Below are positions 1 to 9,014 of a DNA stretch of 64,000 nt, piece after piece. The notes beneath the pieces were generated by a model. That model was not told the origin of the DNA, did no database searches, and worked only from the letters and a program-made list of their open reading frames with translations. Made by a program: the position numbers and the translations under genes. Position 1 is the first letter of the stretch. Every line of letters begins with the position of its first letter. Source of the stretch: XYD12-FULL-36-8 sp964391015 (GTDB lineage: Bacteria > Bacteroidota > Ignavibacteria > Ignavibacteriales > Ignavibacteriaceae); the NCBI GenBank assembly GCA_964391015.1, contig CAYMKU010000002.1:139756-203755 (forward strand). The letters run 5' to 3'.

Positions 1-1077
1 ATTGTTAACAAAATTGGTTTGCAGCCCGGTGTAAACCACGCCTGCAAACGCTAACATACATACCGAATAAAACAAATTTTCTTTTGCTTTGGGATAAAAA
101 ACAAAAAGTAAAAAGTGCACCACTGCAAATGCCAGAACGAAAGCGCTAAAAGCCATTTGATATATTGAGGTGCTTCTAACATTTTCAATTCGATTGGGGA
201 TATAAGTATTTAAATCACCAAGATCGGCGCTGAATCCAACAGGGATATTATATACTAACATTTCTTCTGCTCTATGATTAGAGTAGCGAACTGCTATCAA
301 ATGCTCTTCCCTATCATCAAACAGAATGTGTTTAGGGGTTCTATCCGTTTGAATGATTTCTGTTCCTTTAGAATGCCCAACCTTTCCTATACTATATAAT
401 TGTTTTCCATTTAAATATATCTCTGCCGCACCTGCATTGATAAAAAGGAAGCCAAATGTTTTGTTCCACAAAGATGAATCAACACGAATATGATTCCTAA
501 ACCAGATATTTCCTGTCCACTTCAGCTTTCTAATGTCTTCTTTATTTAATTGAGGATTAATTGTTTTCCAGCGGCTGTCATCAAAAGACGGGCTTGCCCA
601 GCTTGAGTCATCGCCAATATTATATTTCCAACCCTCTAACAATTCGAGAAACCCAGCTTTGTTTGCTAATCTTTGAGGAGTGATAATTATTTTTCGCTGA
701 ACTCTATCTCTCCAATTAGGAATTTGGTAAATAAGTGTAGTATCATTTCTAACAAAATGTGCGAAATTCGAAAACTCTATTCCGTTTGAATCAACTGCTT
801 CACTGTTCCAATTCCCTCTTGTAAACTTAAATTGAAGCGTGTCTCCTTTCTCTGCGCTTACCACAAATAACCACTCTTTTTCCGACTTATTCTCCATAAG
901 CTGCATAAAATTCCAGTTTCCCAGTTCATCTGTGTTACCCGTAATGTAAACACGTGAGTCTTTCGGCAAAGATTCAACTTCAGCCGTAATGATGATCTTT
1001 TTCTGCTGGGGGAGAATAACTGTGTGCACAAGTAATAGTGCCGGCAGAATAAATATCTTGAAATAGTTTTGTTTCAT
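1..1077 (-). CDS. Membrane sensor-like protein with CBM20-like domain (3' end cut by window)
   Basis: The frame is open from an ATG at 1077 down to base 1 (359 codons, no stop), so the C-terminal part lies outside the window. It begins with a signal peptide or signal anchor (MKQNYFKIFILPALLLVHT). A segment at about residues 45-58 (VYITGNTDELGNWN) resembles a CBM20 starch-binding domain. A jelly-roll-like region follows (FINAGAAEIYLNGKQL), then at least two hydrophobic helices near the edge. In this phylum such an N-terminus often precedes a 7TM-DISM region and a kinase, phosphatase or cyclase output; that part is not visible, so the output is unknown. The fold assignments are pattern-based and moderate. 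Confidence 0.7.
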   Translation of the reverse strand, partial: MKQNYFKIFILPALLLVHTVILPQQKKIIITAEVESLPKDSRVYITGNTDELGNWNFMQLMENKSEKEWLFVVSAEKGDTLQFKFTRGNWNSEAVDSNGIEFSNFAHFVRNDTTLIYQIPNWRDRVQRKIIITPQRLANKAGFLELLEGWKYNIGDDSSWASPSFDDSRWKTINPQLNKEDIRKLKWTGNIWFRNHIRVDSSLWNKTFGFLFINAGAAEIYLNGKQLYSIGKVGHSKGTEIIQTDRTPKHILFDDREEHLIAVRYSNHRAEEMLVYNIPVGFSADLGDLNTYIPNRIENVRSTSIYQMAFSAFVLAFAVVHFLLFVFYPKAKENLFYSVCMLAFAGVVYTGLQTNFVNN

Positions 1078-1362
1078 AATTACTAACCACTGACCTGTTT
1101 TGATTGCAATAAAAAAGCGAAATGACAATTTAAACTTACCCAAGCCAATGGATATTTAACAGTACAGCTTGATTTCCAACTGCTTATTTCTTTTGAGCAA
1201 TACCATTTCCAGACTATAACAAAATTATATTAGAATTTTTCTGGAGAAGGTTCAGCCATTGATGATTTCAGCTAAAAGCTTTTGATTTTATCTGTCACTT
1301 TTATGCGGGAGCCAGTACTATTTCTTTTAAACAACTTATTCTTAATTATTACAGAGGACAAT

Positions 1363-2877
1363 ATGAAAAATCGTTTCCATGTGCTGATCATTATTTCAAT
1401 TCTAACACTCCAAACAAGGAGCTACTCGCAATTTTGGACATATCAGGTTTCGGGCACAACACAACACCTTAATGGAGTTCACATGCTTGATTTACAAAAT
1501 GGATGGATTTGTGGTAATGCAGGCACCTTACTTAAAACCACCAATGGGGGACAAAATTGGACACAAGTTTCTGTAACAGGAAGTAATCTCAACTCTATTG
1601 TATTTAAAGATGCAAACACAGGTATTGCTGTTGGTGAAAACGGAATTATCATCCGGACTACAAATGGCGGCACAAATTGGAGCGTTACAGCAAGCGGTAC
1701 TACAGAACAATTCAGAAAAATTTCTTTAGGTGCGGGCAACACTTTTTTTGCAGCAGGTGACAATGGATTGGCCGCTGTCTCAACAGACAATGGAGCAACA
1801 TGGAACTTGAAAAACTCTGGCACAACATTAAGATTTAGAGCAGTATCTTCCTCTGGTGTAAATAAGGTTTGGGCGGTTGGAGAAAGCGGATTAATTAAGT
1901 ACTCGTCTGATGGGGGAAATAATTGGGCAAATCAAAACAGCGGAATAACAAATGATCTTCAAGATATTCAATTTATAAATGAAAATATTGGTTACGCAAG
2001 CGGTAACAGTTCAAAGTTTATTTACACAACTAACGGCGGACAAACATGGTCACCTCGCAATTCCGGAATATTTTCTGATCTTTACGGAATATATTTTCAG
2101 GATGCCAACATTGGGTGGGCTGTTAGTATCGTAGGCACAATATACTTTACAACAAACGGCGGCAGTTCATGGACAAGCCAGCCATGCGGCTCTGCATTTA
2201 CGTTGAGAGAAGCTCATTTTCTTTACCAGGGAAGAGGTTGGACCGTGGGAGATAACGGCACAATAGCTATGTATAATAATCCAAATTTTCCCCTTCCTGT
2301 TGAACTAAACTCTTTTACCGCATCGGTCACTTACAATGACGTTAACTTAAGATGGAGCACTTCAACCGAAACAAATAATAAAGGATTTGAAATAGAACGA
2401 AGAAACATCGGTCAACAATCCTCAATCAACAACTCTGGATATGAAGCCATCGGTTTTGTTAGGGGCAATGGAACAACAACTAATCCATCAAGCTATTCAT
2501 TTATTGATAGAGGCGTTTCTACAGGTGCTTATAACTATAGACTAAAGCAAATTAACTTTGACGGCAGTTTTGAATACTATGAACTTGGTTCGGATGTGGT
2601 GGTAGGAGCGCCTCATAATTTTTCACTCAGTCAAAATTATCCGAATCCTTTCAATCCAAGCACAAAGATAAGCTGGCTGTCTCCTGTTGACAGCTGGCAG
2701 ACTTTAAAGATTTACGATATACTGGGAAATGAAGTTGCCTCATTAATTAATGAATTCAAGCCAGCAGGAAGCTATGAAATTAATTTTAACGCCTCACAGC
2801 TTGCAAGCGGAACATATATTTATAAACTGCAAGCCGGAAACTTTTCTGAGATTAAAAAGATGCTGCTGACAAAATAA
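1363..2877 (+). CDS. Secreted YCF48/BNR-type beta-propeller with type IX sorting tail
   Basis: The start is ATG 1363, preceded by AGAGG at 1353-1357 and giving a clean signal peptide (MKNRFHVLIIISILTLQTRS); the longer open frame from 1282 would bury it. The body has about six repeats with TTNGGxxW and G(I/W)AVGExGxI signatures, as in Ycf48/HCF136-like propellers and sialidase-type repeats. The last 80 residues carry the NYPNPFNPSTKISW linker and an Ig-like domain ending SEIKKMLLTK, a type A sorting signal of the type IX secretion system. The protein is therefore predicted to be exported and anchored at the cell surface or released. The substrate is unknown. A rho-independent terminator follows 24 bases later. 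Confidence 0.85.
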   Translation: MKNRFHVLIIISILTLQTRSYSQFWTYQVSGTTQHLNGVHMLDLQNGWICGNAGTLLKTTNGGQNWTQVSVTGSNLNSIVFKDANTGIAVGENGIIIRTTNGGTNWSVTASGTTEQFRKISLGAGNTFFAAGDNGLAAVSTDNGATWNLKNSGTTLRFRAVSSSGVNKVWAVGESGLIKYSSDGGNNWANQNSGITNDLQDIQFINENIGYASGNSSKFIYTTNGGQTWSPRNSGIFSDLYGIYFQDANIGWAVSIVGTIYFTTNGGSSWTSQPCGSAFTLREAHFLYQGRGWTVGDNGTIAMYNNPNFPLPVELNSFTASVTYNDVNLRWSTSTETNNKGFEIERRNIGQQSSINNSGYEAIGFVRGNGTTTNPSSYSFIDRGVSTGAYNYRLKQINFDGSFEYYELGSDVVVGAPHNFSLSQNYPNPFNPSTKISWLSPVDSWQTLKIYDILGNEVASLINEFKPAGSYEINFNASQLASGTYIYKLQAGNFSEIKKMLLTK

Positions 2878-2901
2878 TCAACATTCAATTTAAATTTATT
2901 T

Positions 2902-2928
2902 AAGGCGTTCACATCGAACGCCTTTTTT
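2902..2928 (+). terminator. Rho-independent terminator after the YCF48-like gene
   Basis: A 9-bp perfect stem (AAGGCGTTC / GAACGCCTT) has a 5-base loop and is followed by a T-rich run. It lies 24 bases after the stop codon at 2877. Confidence 0.85.
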
Positions 2929-3034
2929 ATTTTCAGCATACCTATAAAACAACCTGTAATTTCTGAATGATATTCCGAGCGAGAATATTTTTTTCGTAAA
3001 TTTGCAGTATAATTTTCAAAATAAGGTGATAATA

Positions 3035-3619
3035 ATGAAAACATTATCTCTAACTCTTTTAATCTGCCTTACTATTTTCTCATTCAGTTTTGGACAGGAA
3101 AAAACAAACGAACGGAAATGGACTATTAATCCCGAAACGGGTGATACAATTTATACTGAATCGGTCTCCATATCTCAATCCGAAGACATTACCCCGCGAA
3201 GCAGCATGATTTTGATCAACCCGCTGAAGTTTTTGCTGTTCTATAATATTTCTTTCTTTTATAAAATTAGTGAAGGAACAGCATTCGGCATTGGAGTTCA
3301 ATCACCAACGTTAGCCGGAATAGATGGGTTTGGAGTAAACGCAGAAGCAAGATTCTATCCGAAGGGAAAAAATCTAAAGGGGTTTTATTTTGCTCCGAAT
3401 ATTTCATATAACCATATAACAAGCGTCGGTATTTCCAGCTCACCGGTTTCTGTCGGCGGACTTGTCGGCTGGCAGTGGTTTCCAGGAGAGCAGATGGCAA
3501 TGGGTCTTGGTATTGGAATTGATTATTACTTCGGATCTATATCTAATGAAAATGATAATTTCGGAAGCTATGATGGAGCTGCTCCATTGTTAAGATTTGA
3601 TATCGGATACGCATGGTAA
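3035..3619 (+). CDS. Outer-membrane beta-barrel-like protein
   Basis: The start is ATG 3035, preceded by AAGGTG at 3023-3028; it opens with a signal peptide (MKTLSLTLLICLTIFSFSFG, cleaved before QEK). After a polar segment, alternating aromatic and glycine-rich strands follow (GIGVQSP, NAEARFYP, FYFAPNISYNHI, GGLVGWQWFPG, LGIGIDYYFG), and the C-terminus is aromatic (FDIGYAW). This is the usual look of a small 8-stranded outer-membrane barrel of about 190 residues. The specific family is not recognised and the function is unknown. It appears to be a single-gene unit converging on the hydrolase gene at 3643. Confidence 0.7.
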   Translation: MKTLSLTLLICLTIFSFSFGQEKTNERKWTINPETGDTIYTESVSISQSEDITPRSSMILINPLKFLLFYNISFFYKISEGTAFGIGVQSPTLAGIDGFGVNAEARFYPKGKNLKGFYFAPNISYNHITSVGISSSPVSVGGLVGWQWFPGEQMAMGLGIGIDYYFGSISNENDNFGSYDGAAPLLRFDIGYAW

Positions 3620-3642
3620 TTGGCTAAAAGAAATAATTTCAA

Positions 3643-4443
3643 TTAAAATATTTCTTTAAAAAATTTTTGCATCTCTAGCCAGCTTTGTTCATCCGCCTGC
3701 TTATTATAAGCTAAAGGTAAATTAAACTTTTTACCAAGACTATCGGCATCAGGATTTGTAAAGCTGTGAACTGCCCCAGGATAGTTAACAAACTTAAAAT
3801 TGATTCCTGCATCAACCATTGCTTTTTTGAATGCGTCAATCTGCTCAACAGGAACAAACTTATCAGCTTCGCCGTTACAGACTAACAATTTTGCCTTTAT
3901 CTGCTTTGGATTTTCAACAGAGTCTGTAGGTAAGCTTCCGTGAAAGCTGACAACGCCCTTCAGATCTTCGCCGCCAACAGCCATGCGAAGAACAATTCCT
4001 CCGCCAAAGCAATATCCAATGGCAGCAAGCTTGCTTTTATCTGTCTGCGGCTGTTCCTTCAAAAAGTTTAGCCCCGCATTAAACCTTGCTTTTGCCGTCG
4101 GCATATTCTGCATAATTGCCATTGCAAATTTCCCCGCATCATCTGGATGATTTGCTTGTTTGCCATCACCGTACATATCAACAGCTAATGCTATATAACC
4201 AAGCTCTGCAAGCATTTTTGCTCGCTTTCGTGCATACTGATTATGCCCCCACCATTCGTGCACAACAATTACACCTGGTCTAACATCCTTTTGATTTTCA
4301 TTATATGCAAGAAAACCTTTCAATGTTACACTATCAGATGAATAGCTTACTTCTTTAGTTACAATTGATGATTCATCGTTCTGTTTGTTAGAACATCCGT
4401 AAAAGACAATCAAGGCCATCGAGGTCATAATCAAGTATTTCAT
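3643..4443 (-). CDS. Dienelactone hydrolase family lipoprotein
   Basis: 266 aa. The N-terminus is a lipoprotein signal (MKYLIMTSMALIVFYGC, lipobox ending at Cys17), so it should be anchored in an envelope membrane. The alpha/beta-hydrolase core shows HEWWG at 62-66, the nucleophile elbow GYCFGG with Cys145, Asp194 in NGEADKFVP and His226 in GAVHSF. This is the Cys-Asp-His triad of the dienelactone hydrolase family. The family hydrolyses lactones and esters; the true substrate is unknown. A membrane-protein gene lies upstream on the same strand 46 bases away. Confidence 0.88.
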   Translation of the reverse strand: MKYLIMTSMALIVFYGCSNKQNDESSIVTKEVSYSSDSVTLKGFLAYNENQKDVRPGVIVVHEWWGHNQYARKRAKMLAELGYIALAVDMYGDGKQANHPDDAGKFAMAIMQNMPTAKARFNAGLNFLKEQPQTDKSKLAAIGYCFGGGIVLRMAVGGEDLKGVVSFHGSLPTDSVENPKQIKAKLLVCNGEADKFVPVEQIDAFKKAMVDAGINFKFVNYPGAVHSFTNPDADSLGKKFNLPLAYNKQADEQSWLEMQKFFKEIF

Positions 4444-4489
4444 TTATCCTCCATTAATTTTTTATTTCTTCAAGACCGCAAAGAGCATT

Positions 4490-5032
4490 TTATGAAGTCG
4501 GCAATCCATCTATTGCAATAGGAGTATCAGCACCAACTTCTCTGTAATTAAACCACTGAAGCACCGCACCAGCAATGAACATCAGAAGCGCGAGCCAGTA
4601 TGCAAATTGATATTCAATATCAATCACTATTTGAGCTTCGGCTGGAGCATCGCTGTCAAGATTAGCTTTCAGCAAGAGCAAGAATGCGGCACCTAATACC
4701 GAGGCAATCATGCTTATCAAAGTCATTATCTTATTTTTTACAAAGCTTAATCCCAATGCAAAAGTAGCCATTATCAGAGCTAATAGGGCCATGGGTTGTG
4801 GATCTACATTCTGGTCGGTTTTAAGTTTATCTTTGCTCTGTCCTGTCATATCTTCGGGCATATCTTTCTGATTGAACATTCCATTTGGTTTAATCTCTGA
4901 GCCCGTAACTAATTGAATACCTGTAAGCGATATAACTTTTTGACCTCCGCAGGTTATATTCACAAACGGAAGGAAAAAACAAAAGATTATTATTACAAAT
5001 GAAACGGGAGAAAATTTTTTGATCTGTTCCAT
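4490..5032 (-). CDS. Four-helix membrane protein of unknown function
   Basis: 180 aa, not recognised. Hydrophobic segments lie at about residues 10-28, 80-98, 104-124 and 143-161, with a polar loop between the first two (residues 45-75) rich in Lys, Asp and Met. The start at ATG 5032 is supported by AGAGGTG seven bases upstream. It lies between the lipoprotein gene at 5139 and the hydrolase gene at 3643, all on the same strand, so the three could be co-transcribed. No catalytic motif is visible. Confidence 0.65.
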   Translation of the reverse strand: MEQIKKFSPVSFVIIIFCFFLPFVNITCGGQKVISLTGIQLVTGSEIKPNGMFNQKDMPEDMTGQSKDKLKTDQNVDPQPMALLALIMATFALGLSFVKNKIMTLISMIASVLGAAFLLLLKANLDSDAPAEAQIVIDIEYQFAYWLALLMFIAGAVLQWFNYREVGADTPIAIDGLPTS

Positions 5033-5138
5033 TCTTTCACCTCTTAAATGTATTGAAAAAATTCTTATTAATTGGTGACTTGAAAATATGCCTCACACCG
5101 CAAATAGACAACAGAGTGAAAGAAAATAATTTTATAGA

Positions 5139-5660
5139 TTAAAACTCCATTCGCTTTGCTTCTGCATCTGCTTCATTGCCGGAAGTTGTTTGTTTGCCTG
5201 TTTGATCAAAAGCATTGTACTTGATTGTAGATTTGTACGACTTTCCGTCACCTGATAGAGTAATTTTTTCGGTGAGAACTCCATAACCGGCAGGAGGAAA
5301 CCCGCCCGCTTTAGCAATCTCTTCGAAGGAAGCCGGCATTTTGGTAAAGTAGAATTCATATCTTACCTCATATTGCTTATCTCCGGTTTTCTTCCATATT
5401 CCATACGCAGGAGGCATAGGAGGAGCGCCATCGTAATTGGAAGACTCCGTCATAGTGCCGCCGTTATTAAATACCCACATAAATTCCAGATCTTTAACTT
5501 CCGCAAACGCTCCTGTTCTGAATTGAACTTTTCCTTTCCAAGCTCCGATGAGTTCTTCGGACTGCGGACTCTTATATTCACCGCACGAGAAATTAACAGC
5601 AGCAAAAACGGATACTAACCCAATACAAAAAAATGACATGATGATGGTTCTCTTTTTCAT
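5139..5660 (-). CDS. Small lipoprotein, lipocalin-like, unknown function
   Basis: The start is ATG 5660 (MKKRTIIMSFFCIG), chosen over an upstream GTG because GGAGAG sits just before it. A lipobox-like NFSC occurs near residue 28. The mature part begins with GAWKGKVQF, then LEFMWVFNNGGTMTESS and ITLSGDGKSYKSTIKY. The strand pattern and the initial G-x-W resemble lipocalin-like domains of Bacteroidota lipoproteins. No ligand can be inferred. About 230 bases without a gene separate it from the Argonaute gene upstream; I see no clear signal there. Confidence 0.65.
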   Translation of the reverse strand: MKKRTIIMSFFCIGLVSVFAAVNFSCGEYKSPQSEELIGAWKGKVQFRTGAFAEVKDLEFMWVFNNGGTMTESSNYDGAPPMPPAYGIWKKTGDKQYEVRYEFYFTKMPASFEEIAKAGGFPPAGYGVLTEKITLSGDGKSYKSTIKYNAFDQTGKQTTSGNEADAEAKRMEF

Positions 5661-5906
5661 AACACTCTCCACTAATTGATGTTTTATTTGTTACAATCTT
5701 TTTTAGACGAGAGGAACATAAATTTATTCTCCATAACCTAATGTGATGGGGGTGAGTTGTGTTGCGCTTTGCTATGAAAGAAAAATCGGTGGAATGGTTA
5801 GAATTTTATTTGATTTTCTTGGGTTAATTCTATCTGCGGCAACTAACTCGGTGTATGAAATATATCATCAACTTTGAATGTGGGTTTTGGAAAGAAAGAT
5901 TTTATT

Positions 5907-7433
5907 TTAAATATAGAATTGAAATTTTCTAACTTTTGTTTCAAAATTTGGAATTGCCGTGAGTATTTTTCCAATATTCTCTGAAAATCTAAGAGTTACC
6001 GGAAGCCCATCGCCATATATACAAGCATTGTAATTTAATTTTGTTAAAGCAAGTATGTCCCTCAATGCTTGGTCTAAATCAACTTCTCCTCGATCAACAA
6101 TAATTCTTAACGGATTGGGAATTTCTTTACTTAGGCTTGTATTTAACCTTGGTACAAAACCGCGAGTCCACAAATAACCTTCTCTATCGCTGATCTTAAT
6201 TGCTAATCCTCTTAAATTTCCATAGTTACATTTCTCTCCAATTACATCTCTGTAAATTTTTAACTTTTCGGTTCTATCCTTAATTACAATTCCAACAAGT
6301 TTTATATTCTGTTTTCTTAATTTGACAACATCCTGAAATCCACTCCATTCATCTTCTGTAAATCTTGCTTTCCCGTGAATAAATAGTTCATCTGGAAAAC
6401 CACCATAATCTTTTTCATAATAATCCAAAGCAAGTTCAAGGAGCGAGCTAGCGGCTGCTTTAGTAAGATGATATTCATTGTTCTCTGATTTGAATTTTCC
6501 AACAGTACCCTTAAAGACACTCCCATCACCAGAATCCAAAAACATTTGAGCGGCGCTACAGACCTGACCACTTTCTTCAATTGTTTCAAGTTTCTTAAAA
6601 ACTAATCCAAGATAACAAACTTTTGGACGTATGTCGCCAAGCTTCCACGGAATTTTACCAAGTTTATAGTACACTGTTGTCGAAATTGACCAAGCTAAGA
6701 ATGCTTGCATATTTTCGCTGTAAGGAAAATTTCTTTTATCTCGAAAATTTAATGTTGGCTCTACTATTATTTGTATCGGTGTATCAACACCTTCATTTAT
6801 TAACCTTGCCTTAAGTAGATGATGAAAATTTGAAGTTGCATTTATATAATCAAGCATAGATTGCTCATAATCCTCATCATCTTCATATGGTAAACGAATC
6901 TGGCCAACCCTTTGATGAAATGTAAAATCTTCTAATGATTTGTTTAGTCTATCACCCTTCCGTCCAGGACGACAAGCTTGATAAATTTTTAATGGGACAA
7001 TTATGAAGAAAATATTGGGTCTAGCATCATCATTGAGCATGATATCTTTTACTTTTTCAATATAAAGGTTTACTACATCGACAGTTCTCTGTTTTGCAGA
7101 TTTGGATTGAAGTTTTTCATCTATTTTTTCTGGATTGATGCTTCTTGAAGATATTGGGGCGGAATCCCATTTAACTCCAAACACTGCTTCAAAACCAGGA
7201 AATGTAGGTCGCATTATTGATGTAGAATAAATGGGAAGTCCTATTCTGCGAACAAAATCAGTATAGTTGTTTATTCCAACTACTGTTCCAATTATTCCGG
7301 CCTCTACGCTATGTTTTGAAAATGATTCATTGGGACCAAATAAAATCAATCCATCTCTAGGATCTTCAATTTTTTGTTTGAATCCGAAAGTTAATTTGGG
7401 TTCGCTTAAGTAAGAGAGAGATTTATTATTCAC
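5907..7433 (-). CDS. Short prokaryotic Argonaute (MID-PIWI), SPARTA type
   Basis: 508 aa, the length of a short pAgo, which has only MID and PIWI domains. MID spans roughly residues 130-250 (RPNIFFIIVPLKIYQAC; FHHLLKARLINEG; PIQIIVEPTL). PIWI runs from about 270 to the end (KVCYLGLVFK, DELFIHGKARFTEDEW, LTKLNYNACIYGDGLPVTLRF). The catalytic Asp expected in the first PIWI strand is absent (YLGLVF), so target cleavage is unlikely, as in known short pAgos. The start is a GTG whose bases overlap the TGA of the TIR-APAZ gene, indicating translational coupling. In characterised SPARTA, this subunit binds a guide and recognises target nucleic acid, then activates the TIR partner to deplete NAD. Confidence 0.9.
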   Translation of the reverse strand: MNNKSLSYLSEPKLTFGFKQKIEDPRDGLILFGPNESFSKHSVEAGIIGTVVGINNYTDFVRRIGLPIYSTSIMRPTFPGFEAVFGVKWDSAPISSRSINPEKIDEKLQSKSAKQRTVDVVNLYIEKVKDIMLNDDARPNIFFIIVPLKIYQACRPGRKGDRLNKSLEDFTFHQRVGQIRLPYEDDEDYEQSMLDYINATSNFHHLLKARLINEGVDTPIQIIVEPTLNFRDKRNFPYSENMQAFLAWSISTTVYYKLGKIPWKLGDIRPKVCYLGLVFKKLETIEESGQVCSAAQMFLDSGDGSVFKGTVGKFKSENNEYHLTKAAASSLLELALDYYEKDYGGFPDELFIHGKARFTEDEWSGFQDVVKLRKQNIKLVGIVIKDRTEKLKIYRDVIGEKCNYGNLRGLAIKISDREGYLWTRGFVPRLNTSLSKEIPNPLRIIVDRGEVDLDQALRDILALTKLNYNACIYGDGLPVTLRFSENIGKILTAIPNFETKVRKFQFYI

Positions 7434-8728
7434 TCTTCCTCGCTCTTTTCTGGCTCATTATAGCCTACACTAGAGTGCCATTCTAAAGGAACGGTTTCAA
7501 TTATTAAAAATGAATCGCTGCCCAAGTTGATTACTATTTTACTTTTATCTTCGATATTCGATATAGTGACCATTGCAGACAAGAGAATCTCATACCATTT
7601 CCTATTATACCAATCTCTAGCGATCTTACGCCTTAATCTATGTCTGGTTAAATCATTTTGTATAAGTTTTCCATCATTTGATGAAAAAACAATGTGTGAA
7701 GTAATAAAATATGCGGGCAATGGGAATAAAAATGCATTTACACCTATTGCAAAGTGCCATGTATAATCTTTTTCCTTTCCCGACAATTGCCTTCTATGTT
7801 TTCCTAAATGTCTTAGATCAACAAAATCCTTTCTATCGAAGTAAAAAATTTCTTTATTACCTGATAATTGTGCCTTCCTTATGTTAGAGCTAAGATAATT
7901 AGCAAAAGCAAAATTCAATATTTCTACTAATTTTTTATTTGGTATTTTTATTTCTCTTCCATTATCAAATTGAATTGGTTTATTATCAAAAAAATTACTC
8001 GTGTCTAATTGGAGGCTAGTTTCATAATCAAAATAATTCTTAACTTCATTAGGCTCACAAAAAGTAATGATAAGATTGTTTTCTATTTTTTTTGCAAATG
8101 GTAGCTGATATGGTGAGTTCTCTAAACCAAATTTCAAATCATATACATGAATTTTTTCTGGTAAGTATATGGGAAACCAATTGGTAAAGTATCTTTCTTC
8201 TTTTGGAAATATATTATCTTTTATTTTTAGAGCTTTATACCAATCATCAATTATTGGTTTAAGATCATTCGCATTCTGACCTGGAAGTATGTTATCTCTT
8301 TCTAATAAATCAAATAGTTTTTTTAAGCCCCCTGTCCAACCCCTTGAAAAATCTGATCCTTCAAACCCAACCATAGTTATATCAAACTCATTCCAGTCGG
8401 TGTTATCGATTCTTAAAGGAATAACAATTTTAGGGTTTGAAACTAATAAAGACATAATCCTTGCTAATTCTCTGCTAACTCCAGTTCCTGGATTTTTAGA
8501 CTTTAGGATATAAGATGAAGTAATAATGGGAAGAAACTTTATTGTTTCATTTACTAGAATTCTGTCAATTTCATTCCAAAAAGAACCCGTGCCCAGATCT
8601 TCTACATCACAAAATGTTTTGTAACCCAACAATTCAAGCTTGCTTTTTAACCATACTGCAAAGTATGTATCTTCTGCTTCTGATGTGTGTGCAATAAAAA
8701 TAGTATCCCTTTTATTCACTAAACTCAC
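7430..8728 (-). CDS. TIR-APAZ protein (SPARTA NADase effector subunit)
   Basis: 432 aa. Residues 1 to about 145 form a TIR domain (TIFIAHTSEAEDTYFAVWL; LLGYKTFCDVEDLG; FWNEIDRIL with candidate catalytic Glu53; KFLPIITSSYI). Residues from about 190 to the end match the layout of an APAZ domain, the N-domain-like part that wraps the short Argonaute (LRHLGKHRRQLSG; DLTRHRLRRKIARDWYNRKW). In SPARTA, the TIR domain oligomerises after target recognition and cleaves NAD(P), stopping growth of infected or plasmid-bearing cells. The gene overlaps the AbrB-like gene upstream by 4 bases and the Argonaute gene downstream by 4 bases. Function is inferred from family and context. Confidence 0.9.
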   Translation of the reverse strand: MSLVNKRDTIFIAHTSEAEDTYFAVWLKSKLELLGYKTFCDVEDLGTGSFWNEIDRILVNETIKFLPIITSSYILKSKNPGTGVSRELARIMSLLVSNPKIVIPLRIDNTDWNEFDITMVGFEGSDFSRGWTGGLKKLFDLLERDNILPGQNANDLKPIIDDWYKALKIKDNIFPKEERYFTNWFPIYLPEKIHVYDLKFGLENSPYQLPFAKKIENNLIITFCEPNEVKNYFDYETSLQLDTSNFFDNKPIQFDNGREIKIPNKKLVEILNFAFANYLSSNIRKAQLSGNKEIFYFDRKDFVDLRHLGKHRRQLSGKEKDYTWHFAIGVNAFLFPLPAYFITSHIVFSSNDGKLIQNDLTRHRLRRKIARDWYNRKWYEILLSAMVTISNIEDKSKIVINLGSDSFLIIETVPLEWHSSVGYNEPEKSEEE

Positions 8729-8958
8729 AACGCCTTCTCCCTTTTCTTTTCCTCCATAAATGATTCTAGCAACTTCCCCTTCATTTCAAGAAAGCCAGCA
8801 TTCTCTTTAATTTCTTCCGTCGTAGCTACTGGGATAATTCGCACGCTGTCTTCAGTTGTTTCAAACTTTACTTTCCTACCCGGAAAAAGATTAAATTTTT
8901 TCCGCAGTTCAATTGGAATTGTCAATCTTCCCTCTGATGTTATTTTTGAAATTATCAT
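8725..8958 (-). CDS. AbrB/MazE/SpoVT (VapB-like) DNA-binding protein heading the SPARTA operon
   Basis: 77 aa from ATG 8958 (a TTG six bases further upstream is also in frame). Residues 1-45 are a swapped-hairpin AbrB domain (ISKITSEGRLTIPIELRKKF, then FPGRKVKFE). The tail (GKLLESFMEEKKREKAL) resembles VapB antitoxins that bind a PIN toxin. Instead of vapC, the next gene, overlapping by 4 bases, is the TIR-APAZ gene. Two roles fit: an autorepressor of the operon, or an antitoxin-like partner of the NADase. There is no strong Shine-Dalgarno sequence. The gap to the gene upstream is about 56 bases, so the promoter must be close. Confidence 0.85.
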   Translation of the reverse strand: MIISKITSEGRLTIPIELRKKFNLFPGRKVKFETTEDSVRIIPVATTEEIKENAGFLEMKGKLLESFMEEKKREKAL

Positions 8959-9014
8959 GCTCAAATGTTTTTGCCAAACTTAATCACTCCAACTCACTTC
9001 CTCAACACTTACTT

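Noticed and set aside
1282..1362. N-terminal extension of the YCF48-like protein
   Set aside because: It would hide a clear signal peptide; ATG 1363 has a ribosome-binding site.
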